Shown here piece by piece: positions 16,397 through 22,911 of a stretch of DNA of 36,411 nucleotides. Under the pieces are notes generated by a model, which was given only the letters and a program-made list of their open reading frames with translations, was not told where the DNA came from and searched no databases. This DNA is from a bacterium (GTDB lineage: Bacteria > Patescibacteriota > Minisyncoccia > Phycocordibacterales > Phycocordibacteraceae): contig JAHFMR010000007.1 of NCBI GenBank assembly GCA_023267755.1, positions 1 to 36,411 of the forward strand, read 5' to 3'. Positions within the stretch are counted from its first letter, which is position 1; each line of letters opens with the position of its first letter. A program made the position numbers and the translations under genes.

Positions 16397-19300
16397 TTAT
16401 ATAGGTTTCAAGTCGTCGATGGCGATAGAGGGCTCGCCGTTGCGGATAGTCACCTTTCCCTTCACCAGAAGACACGCCCCAGGTGCGATAATCGCGGCGT
16501 GCTCCTTGAAGAGTCGCGGGAAGATGACCGCCTCGAGCGAATCGCTTTTGTCCTCAAGCTTTAAGAATGACATCTTTTCGCCGCTCTTGGTGAGCATCGA
16601 GCGGATCTCGCTGATGAGGACCGGAAGAATAATCAGCTGGCCGGATATCGGCTCAGCCTTAATCTTTGCGAGCGAGAGATTAGATTTGGCGGTGTAGCTC
16701 GCGTGTGCGTCGAGCGGGTGGCCGCTCACGTAGATACCGAGCAATTCCTTCTCCCACGCGAGCTTGTCGAGGAGTGTTGTCGGCTCTGCGGGGGCGAGGA
16801 CGAGCAAAGGTGCTGAGTGGAAGGAATTGCCGAAGAGCGAGTCCTGCGGCGCGACGGCGGTAGACTCGCGGTGATAGGCGAGGAGCGTTTCAATATTGAT
16901 AAGGAGCGTGCCGCGGCCGTCGGCGCCACTGGTTAAGGAGTCGAGCGCACCGCACTTGATGAGCGATTCGAGTGACTTACGATTCAGGTTCTTTGAATTG
17001 ATGCGAGAGAGGAAGTCAGAGAGGGAGGTAAAGGAGCCGTGTGCCCCTCTCTCGGCGATAATCGCTTCACTGATGCCATCGCCGAAGTTCTTAATTGAAG
17101 AGAGACCGAAGCGGATAGCGTTCGGCAGCGGATGAGAAGTGTCCTCGAATGAAGCGGCGTCTTCGCCTGCTGGCGAATCGCCTCCTCTCGCGCCGTCGCG
17201 CTGCGAGACTTCATTCTCGGGCACATTCTCATTCACTGCTGTGTGTATAGTTGTGAAATCTGCACCGCTCTCATTCACATCGGGCGGGAGGACGGGGACC
17301 TGCATTCGTGTCGCTTCGGCGACGAAGATGGCGATGGCCTCGGTGTCGCCTGAGTCGGCGGTAAGAAGAGCGGCAAGGTATTCGACCGGATAGTTTGCTT
17401 TCATATACGCGGTCTGATACGCGACTTTCCCATAACTCGCAGCGTGCGCCTTGTTGAAGCCGTATGCGGCAAAGGGTTCTATCAAGTGCCAGAGTTTCTC
17501 CGCCTTCTCCTTAGAGAGCTTCCCGTACTCGACGAAGCCCTTCAAGAGCTTCTCCTTCTCGGCCTGCATCACCGCGGGGATCTTCTTTCCCATCGCTTTG
17601 CGAAGCTTGTCAGCCTCGAGCCAGGAGTAGCCGCCGAGTGTGATAGCGGTGAGGAGCACATCGTCTTGGTAGACGAGGAGACCGTAGGAGAAGTCGAGAT
17701 AGTCCTTCATACGTGGATCGAGGAAGTTGATGAATCGCGGATTATGCTTGCGCTCGACGTATTGTGGGATTGTCTCCATTGGTCCCGGGCGATAGAGCGC
17801 GACCATCGCATTGATATCGTGAATTGTTGAGGGCTTCAGCTCCTTAAGCCAGCGCGTCATCCCCGAGCCGTTTAGCTGGAAGACACCTTCAGTCTCGCCC
17901 TTCGCGAGCATCTGGAATGTCGGCTCATCATCGATGGGAATGTTTTCGATATCGACCGCGATACCGCGAGTCGCCTGCACGCGCGCGACGACGTCGGCGA
18001 GTATCGCGAGGTTCTTGATCCCGAGGAAATCAAACTTGGTGAGCCCAATGCCGTCTTCGCCGACCGAGTACATATCATACTGAGTGATAAGTTTCCCGGT
18101 GCCCTTTGGGTCGGGCTGGACCGGCGTCCACTGGATCATCGGTGTGGGCGATATCACCACGCCCGCCGCGTGCACACCAACGTGCCGCACACACCCCTCG
18201 ATGCGCCGGGCGAGATCTATCACCTCGCGCGACTCATCGTCTTCGTCGTAGAGCGCCTTCAGGTCGGGCTCCAGCTCGAGCGCCTTTTCTATCGTCATCG
18301 GGAATCCTTGCGAGCCCATCGGGATTAGCTTCGCGATGCGATCGCCGGTGGTGTAGGAGTGGCCGAGTGCGCGCGCGACGTCGCGCACCGCCGCCCGCGC
18401 CATCATCGTGCCGAAAGTGCCTATTTGTGCCACGTGATCCTCGCCATATTTGCGCTTGGCATACGCGATCATATCGTCGCGTCGATCGTCGGCCATATCC
18501 ATATCGATATCGGGCGCCTTGGGACGCTCCGGGTTGAGGAAGCGCTCGAAGGGGAGCTTGTAGAAGAGTGGGTTCACGTTGGTGATGCCGACAAGATAGG
18601 CAACGAGGCTGCCGGCGGCCGAGCCGCGCGTGGTGGTGACGATGCCGGCGCTCTTGGCGAAGGCGAGGAGATCTCCGACTATTAGGTAGTACACCGCGAA
18701 GCCTTTAGAGATGATGATGTTGAGCTCATATTCGACACGGTCAGTAACCTCTTTGGTCTCTTCGAGTCCGCGCGTTTTGATACCCTCATAGGCTTTGGCG
18801 CGCAGCTCCTCCTCGTGAGAAGTGAATCCTTCTGAGACGGGGACAGCAGGGAAGGTCCACGACCCCATCTCAAAGGAAATAGTGCAACGGTCGGCGATAA
18901 GCCGGGTGTTGTCGACAGCCTCGGGAGTGTCCTTAAATAGGTTGAGCACTTGTTTCTCGCTTAAGAAAGAGAAATCTTCTTGCTCATTGCGCCCCCGGCC
19001 ACCCTGGCCTATCCGGCGGAGGATCTCGGTCGCTTCGCGGTCGTCAGGATTGAGATAATAGACATCGTGTTGTGCGACCAGAGGCGTGCCGCTCTCTCGA
19101 GCGAGTGCGACAATCTGCCGCATCGACTCCTCGTGTCCCTCGATGCCCGGATGGTGGGTAATCTCGAGGAAGACATTCTCGGCACCAAAGATATCTCGGT
19201 ATTCAGCGAGCGCAGCCGCCGCGCCACTCGGGTCGCCTGCGCGCAGATATTGAGCGATGTCGCCGGAGAAGGAGGGGATGAGAGCGATGAGTCCACGAGA

Positions 19301-19687
19301 GTGGTCGCGCAGGAGCTCTTTGTCCATACGCGGGCGCTCGTAGAATCCTTCCGTCCACGACTTAGTAACGAGCGCGAGAAGATTGGTGTACCCCTCGCTG
19401 TTTTCTACTAAGAGGACGAGGCGAGAGCGCTTGGTGTCGACATTTGGGTCGCGATCGTGGCGCGAGCGCGGAGCGAGGTAGGCATCCACCCCGAGAATCG
19501 GTTTGATGCCCGCTTTGGTCGCCGCCTTGTAGAACTCGATAGCGCCGTGCATATTCCCGCCGTCGGTGAGTGCGAGTGCGTCCATCCCCTCCTTCTTGGC
19601 CTTCTCGACCAATTCATCAATCTTGGGCAGTGCCTGCAAGAAGCTGTAGTGCGAGTGTGTGTGGAGGTGGACGAAACGCGAAGCCAT
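16397..19687 (-). CDS. dnaE: DNA polymerase III subunit alpha
   Basis: PHP HLHTHSHYSFLQALPKIDELVEKAKKEGMDALALTD; PDIDMDMADDRRDD; YGEDHVAQIGTFGTM; GLTKFDFLGIKNL; C-terminal OB-like domain. Confidence 0.97.
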   Translation of the reverse strand: MASRFVHLHTHSHYSFLQALPKIDELVEKAKKEGMDALALTDGGNMHGAIEFYKAATKAGIKPILGVDAYLAPRSRHDRDPNVDTKRSRLVLLVENSEGYTNLLALVTKSWTEGFYERPRMDKELLRDHSRGLIALIPSFSGDIAQYLRAGDPSGAAAALAEYRDIFGAENVFLEITHHPGIEGHEESMRQIVALARESGTPLVAQHDVYYLNPDDREATEILRRIGQGGRGRNEQEDFSFLSEKQVLNLFKDTPEAVDNTRLIADRCTISFEMGSWTFPAVPVSEGFTSHEEELRAKAYEGIKTRGLEETKEVTDRVEYELNIIISKGFAVYYLIVGDLLAFAKSAGIVTTTRGSAAGSLVAYLVGITNVNPLFYKLPFERFLNPERPKAPDIDMDMADDRRDDMIAYAKRKYGEDHVAQIGTFGTMMARAAVRDVARALGHSYTTGDRIAKLIPMGSQGFPMTIEKALELEPDLKALYDEDDESREVIDLARRIEGCVRHVGVHAAGVVISPTPMIQWTPVQPDPKGTGKLITQYDMYSVGEDGIGLTKFDFLGIKNLAILADVVARVQATRGIAVDIENIPIDDEPTFQMLAKGETEGVFQLNGSGMTRWLKELKPSTIHDINAMVALYRPGPMETIPQYVERKHNPRFINFLDPRMKDYLDFSYGLLVYQDDVLLTAITLGGYSWLEADKLRKAMGKKIPAVMQAEKEKLLKGFVEYGKLSKEKAEKLWHLIEPFAAYGFNKAHAASYGKVAYQTAYMKANYPVEYLAALLTADSGDTEAIAIFVAEATRMQVPVLPPDVNESGADFTTIHTAVNENVPENEVSQRDGARGGDSPAGEDAASFEDTSHPLPNAIRFGLSSIKNFGDGISEAIIAERGAHGSFTSLSDFLSRINSKNLNRKSLESLIKCGALDSLTSGADGRGTLLINIETLLAYHRESTAVAPQDSLFGNSFHSAPLLVLAPAEPTTLLDKLAWEKELLGIYVSGHPLDAHASYTAKSNLSLAKIKAEPISGQLIILPVLISEIRSMLTKSGEKMSFLKLEDKSDSLEAVIFPRLFKEHAAIIAPGACLLVKGKVTIRNGEPSIAIDDLKPI
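17141..17220. repeat. Palindrome-rich in-frame insert inside dnaE
   Basis: GAATGAAG (17147-17154)/CTTCATTC (17209-17216) around CTCGCGCCGTCGCGCTGCG (17187-17205), a 19-nt core identical to 534-552 in the element upstream of prfA. Confidence 0.7.
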
Positions 19688-19694
19688 AGGCATC

Positions 19695-19704
19695 AGTATA
19701 TACT
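19695..19704. promoter_or_regulatory. Palindromic bidirectional -10 (AGTATATACT) between dnaE and rnhB
   Basis: TATACT on both strands; start codons 7 nt (dnaE ATG 19687) and 6 nt (rnhB ATG 19711) away. Confidence 0.6.
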
Positions 19705-19710
19705 TTCCGT

Positions 19711-20358
19711 ATGCGATATGTGATTGGCGTCGATGAAGCAGGGCGGGGCCCCTTAGCGGGGCCGGTGGCTGTCGGGGTGGTAGCGGTGCCAGAAGGGTTC
19801 GACGTCGCAGAGGAGTTCCCGGGCGTGCGCGACTCGAAGAAGCTGTCGGAAAAGAAGCGGGAGGCGCTGTACGCGATGCTCGAAGCGCGCGCGGCGCAGG
19901 GCGATGTGCGCTTCTCAGTGGAGCTTGAGAGCGCCGAAGCGATTGATAGGGAAGGTATCGCGGTGGTGATACACCGCGCGCTCGCGCGCGGCGTCGAAAG
20001 GACTGTCTCTGAATGTACGAGGGGCACCCTCGTTAGTATGGGGGATACGAGGGTGCCCCTCGTATCCAATGATGACTTCTACATTCTGCTCGATGGCGCG
20101 CTCCGCGCGCCGCCAGAATACTCCCAAGAAACTATCATCCACGGCGATGATCTCGTCCCGCTCATCTCGCTTGCCTCCATCGCCGCCAAAGTCGAGCGCG
20201 ACCGTTTGATGGTCGCGCTCGCACAGATGCATCCCGAATACGGTTTCGAGACTCATAAGGGGTACGGCACCCGCACACACTACGAAGCACTCAAGAAGTA
20301 CGGTCTCTCGGCTGTCCACCGCCGGTCTTTCATACACCTTGCGCCGGAAGGGGAATAG
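19711..20358 (+). CDS. rnhB: Ribonuclease HII (with internal palindrome-encoded insert)
   Basis: YVIGVDEAGRGPLAGPVAV; DSKKLSEKKREALY; LLDGAL; KGYGTRTHYEALKKYG. Confidence 0.95.
   Translation: MRYVIGVDEAGRGPLAGPVAVGVVAVPEGFDVAEEFPGVRDSKKLSEKKREALYAMLEARAAQGDVRFSVELESAEAIDREGIAVVIHRALARGVERTVSECTRGTLVSMGDTRVPLVSNDDFYILLDGALRAPPEYSQETIIHGDDLVPLISLASIAAKVERDRLMVALAQMHPEYGFETHKGYGTRTHYEALKKYGLSAVHRRSFIHLAPEGE
20016..20064. repeat. REPIN-like paired palindrome inside rnhB
   Basis: TACGAGGGGCACCCTCGT (20016-20033) perfectly inverted at 20047-20064; each arm is itself a hairpin (ACGAGGG-GCA-CCCTCGT). Confidence 0.93.
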
Positions 20359-20424
20359 TGGTATATTAGTCGCTTGTGCCAAGCATTTTGCACGGGGCAC
20401 AAAAGATCTTTTCGGGAGAAGCAC

Positions 20425-20781
20425 ATGGAAATAAAAAAAGCGTTGAGGAAAAAGACGAACCTGAACACGGGAAAGCTTAAACAGCACCCGGACGTTGTCC
20501 GGAAGCACGGAAAAGCGCTCGCGGAAACAGGATTCGAGTGTTGCGCCGTCTGCCCAGGGTGTCCTGGAAAAACGGAGTTCGTTCCCATCCCCGGTAACGA
20601 GCAGGGGATGATGCATATGATGAAATGCTCGCGGGCTGGTCCGGTCGGCAAACTCATTACCGCCGAACAGGCCGAGCGATGCGATGGCAGTGAGCCGTTT
20701 GTGCATCCTCCGTCGCGTCATCACGGGCACCACCACCCTCACCACCATCACAACGAGCGTGTGCTGATGATGGCCGCGTGA
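20425..20781 (+). CDS. Hypothetical protein with Cys cluster and His-rich tail
   Basis: ECCAVCPGCPGK ... RHHGHHHPHHHHNE; own terminator. Confidence 0.65.
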   Translation: MEIKKALRKKTNLNTGKLKQHPDVVRKHGKALAETGFECCAVCPGCPGKTEFVPIPGNEQGMMHMMKCSRAGPVGKLITAEQAERCDGSEPFVHPPSRHHGHHHPHHHHNERVLMMAA

Positions 20782-20802
20782 AGCACCTTAAGCACCAAGC
20801 AG

Positions 20803-20840
20803 ACGCCAGCCCCACGAAGGCTGGCGTTTTGATTTTTTAT
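20803..20840 (+). terminator. Rho-independent terminator
   Basis: ACGCCAGCC-CCACGAA-GGCTGGCGT followed by TTTGATTTTTT. Confidence 0.88.
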
Positions 20841-20864
20841 ACGGCACGTGGTAGGGTGGGGAAC

Positions 20865-21221
20865 ATGTCAGTCAGAATGCGTCACACCAAGGGGCACACC
20901 GCGAATCGTCGGTCACACCACGCCCTTAAGGATATGAATATCATTAAGGAAAAGGAAAGCGGTAATCTCCGTCTCCCTCATCGCGTCGATGAAGCGACCG
21001 GGATGTATCGCGGCAAGCAGATCTTCACCCCGCGGGTGAAGGCGGTAAAGGGAGAGAAGGTGAAGGGCGCTTCTACTGCTCCGGCAGCCACTCCTGCACA
21101 TGACCACACTCATGAGCACGCCAACGCAGAGACCAAGAGCTCTAAGGGATTCTTCGGTAAGGTCGCAGCAGGCGGCAGGCCGAAGGCGCGCAGCGGGATG
21201 GGCGGCGTCGCGGGCTCCTAA
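20865..21221 (+). CDS. rpmF: 50S ribosomal protein L32, Cys-free, with C-terminal extension
   Basis: MSVRMRHTKGHTANRRSHHALK...LRLPHRVDEATGMYRGKQIF, then about 65-residue tail containing HDHTHEH. Confidence 0.82.
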   Translation: MSVRMRHTKGHTANRRSHHALKDMNIIKEKESGNLRLPHRVDEATGMYRGKQIFTPRVKAVKGEKVKGASTAPAATPAHDHTHEHANAETKSSKGFFGKVAAGGRPKARSGMGGVAGS

Positions 21222-21303
21222 TTTTTAAAAAGAATCCACACCAGTACGCCTCTTCGGAAGAAGGGGCGTAATTGTTTGCTATACTACGGACACAGATCTT
21301 TTT

Positions 21304-22203
21304 ATGGCGAACCGACACCTAGCGCGCTCCGTTGTTCTTCAGACTCTATTTGAGTGGGACACCACGCACGTGTCTGACAAAGAGGCAGAGACTATCCTCG
21401 CGCGCAACGTCGCCGAGTTTGGTGGGGATGATGTCGATCAGCCCTTTATGGAGGGACTCCTCAAGGGCGTCCTCGCTAAGAAAGAAGACATCGACCTCGT
21501 GATAGAGAAGGCGGCGCCCGAGTGGCCGCTCGAGCGCATCGCGCCGGTCGACCGCAATATCCTCCGCCTCGGCCTCTTCGAGCTCCTCTTCGCCGATCGC
21601 TCACAGGTGCCGGCCAAGGTCGCTATTAATGAAGCTATCGAGCTCGCCAAGACCTTTGGCGGTGATTCCTCAGGCCGCTTTGTAAATGGCGTCCTCGGCG
21701 CCGTCTACAAGGAGCTCGGCGAGCCGGGTAAGGAGGAGCAAGGGAGTAAGAAACTGAAGCGGGAGGAGCTCCCGCTTGAGAAGATGGGCGGTGCTATCGT
21801 CTACGCCAAGCACGACGGGCAGTACTACCTCGCGCTCGTGCACGACGTCTTCGGTCGGTGGACGCTCTCCAAGGGGCACATCCAGGACGATACTTCGCCC
21901 GAGGAAGGTGTCGCGCGGGTGATTAAGGAGGAACTCGGCCTCACCGCCACGATAGAAGGACAGGTCGGCGAGAATGAATACGTGGCCTCGCACCCGGAAA
22001 AGGGGAAGGTCAGGAAGCACGTGTGGTTCTTCATCGCCACCAGCGACTTCGAGCCGCTCATGCTTAAGAAGAGCGGCGGGCTCGACGATGCTAAGTGGTT
22101 CCGGCTCCAGGACATCATTGACCTTAATTTCTATGATGATATGCTCCCTATCGTCACTGCGGCCGTCCAAAAACTCCTCGACAGTGCGAGCACTCATGCC
22201 TGA
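21304..22203 (+). CDS. nusB: NusB-Nudix fusion protein
   Basis: NusB: RHLARSVVLQTLFEWD...IAPVDRNILRLGLFELLF...VAINEAIELAKTFGGDSSGRFVNGVLGAV; Nudix: GGAIVYAKHDGQYYLALVHDVFGRWTLSKGHIQDDTSPEEGVARVIKEELGL. Confidence 0.9.
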   Translation: MANRHLARSVVLQTLFEWDTTHVSDKEAETILARNVAEFGGDDVDQPFMEGLLKGVLAKKEDIDLVIEKAAPEWPLERIAPVDRNILRLGLFELLFADRSQVPAKVAINEAIELAKTFGGDSSGRFVNGVLGAVYKELGEPGKEEQGSKKLKREELPLEKMGGAIVYAKHDGQYYLALVHDVFGRWTLSKGHIQDDTSPEEGVARVIKEELGLTATIEGQVGENEYVASHPEKGKVRKHVWFFIATSDFEPLMLKKSGGLDDAKWFRLQDIIDLNFYDDMLPIVTAAVQKLLDSASTHA

Positions 22204-22885
22204 TTTTTCCACCTTTGCTTCCAAACTTACTCTCTCTTTCAATACACTCGACCTCCTGGTCGAGGCGCTTACTCATCGCTCCTATCTGAACGAGCATCGC
22301 GAGTACGCGGGGAGCCACAACGAGCGACTCGAGTTCCTCGGCGACGCGGTCCTCGAGCTCGCGGTGACTGACTTTCTCTATAAAAAATTCCCCGCCAAGC
22401 CGGAGGGTGAGCTCACCAGCTACCGCGCTGCGCTTGTAAACACCGTCTCGCTCGCCGAGAGCTCGCAGGCGCTCGGGGTCAATGAATATCTCCTCCTCTC
22501 CAAGGGCGAGGCCAAGGACACCGGTCGCGCGCGCGAGGTAATCCTCGCGGATGCGTTCGAGGCTATTATCGGAGCTATTTATCTCGATCAGGGATACGCG
22601 GCTGCCGAAGCGTTTATCGCGAAGAGTCTCTACGGCAAGATCGATAGTGTTATCGAGAAGCGTTCTTATCAGGACGCCAAGAGTCGCTTTCAAGAAGCTG
22701 CCCAAGAGAAGCGCGGCACCACTCCCTCCTATGAGACGCTTTCTGAAGTCGGCCCCGATCACGCAAAGGTGTTTACCGTGGGCGTCTTTATCGGCGATAA
22801 GGAAATCTCCCGTGGAGAAGGGCAGTCTAAGCAGGAGGCCGAGCAGTCAGCGGCGCAAACAGGGCTTGATAAGATGAGGTGGTAG
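22196..22885 (+). CDS. rnc: Ribonuclease III
   Basis: ALTHRSYLNEHR...HNERLEFLGDAVLELAVTDFLY; ILADAFEAIIGAIYLDQG; dsRBD at C-terminus; start overlaps nusB stop by 8 nt. Confidence 0.96.
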   Translation: MPDFSTFASKLTLSFNTLDLLVEALTHRSYLNEHREYAGSHNERLEFLGDAVLELAVTDFLYKKFPAKPEGELTSYRAALVNTVSLAESSQALGVNEYLLLSKGEAKDTGRAREVILADAFEAIIGAIYLDQGYAAAEAFIAKSLYGKIDSVIEKRSYQDAKSRFQEAAQEKRGTTPSYETLSEVGPDHAKVFTVGVFIGDKEISRGEGQSKQEAEQSAAQTGLDKMRW

Positions 22886-22898
22886 CGCCTTTACGCGC

Positions 22899-22904
22899 TA
22901 TACT
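22899..22904 (+). promoter_or_regulatory. Putative -10 box (TATACT) 7 nt before the smc ATG
   Basis: GCGCTATACTTTAAGAAATG. Confidence 0.5.
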
Positions 22905-22911
22905 TTAAGAA

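Noticed and set aside
16386-16475. N-terminal extension of thrS (MSSGEGKGDYPQRRALYRHRRLETYINHRR)
   Set aside because: Overlaps the dnaE 3' end and is not ThrRS-like; start placed at 16385
20016-20064. rnhB palindrome as an intrinsic terminator
   Set aside because: It lies mid-gene with no T-run and the reading frame continues through conserved RNase HII motifs
20368-20424. Leader hairpin TTGTGCC/GGCACAA before the His-rich protein as a riboswitch
   Set aside because: Only a 7-bp stem, no known riboswitch motif recognised
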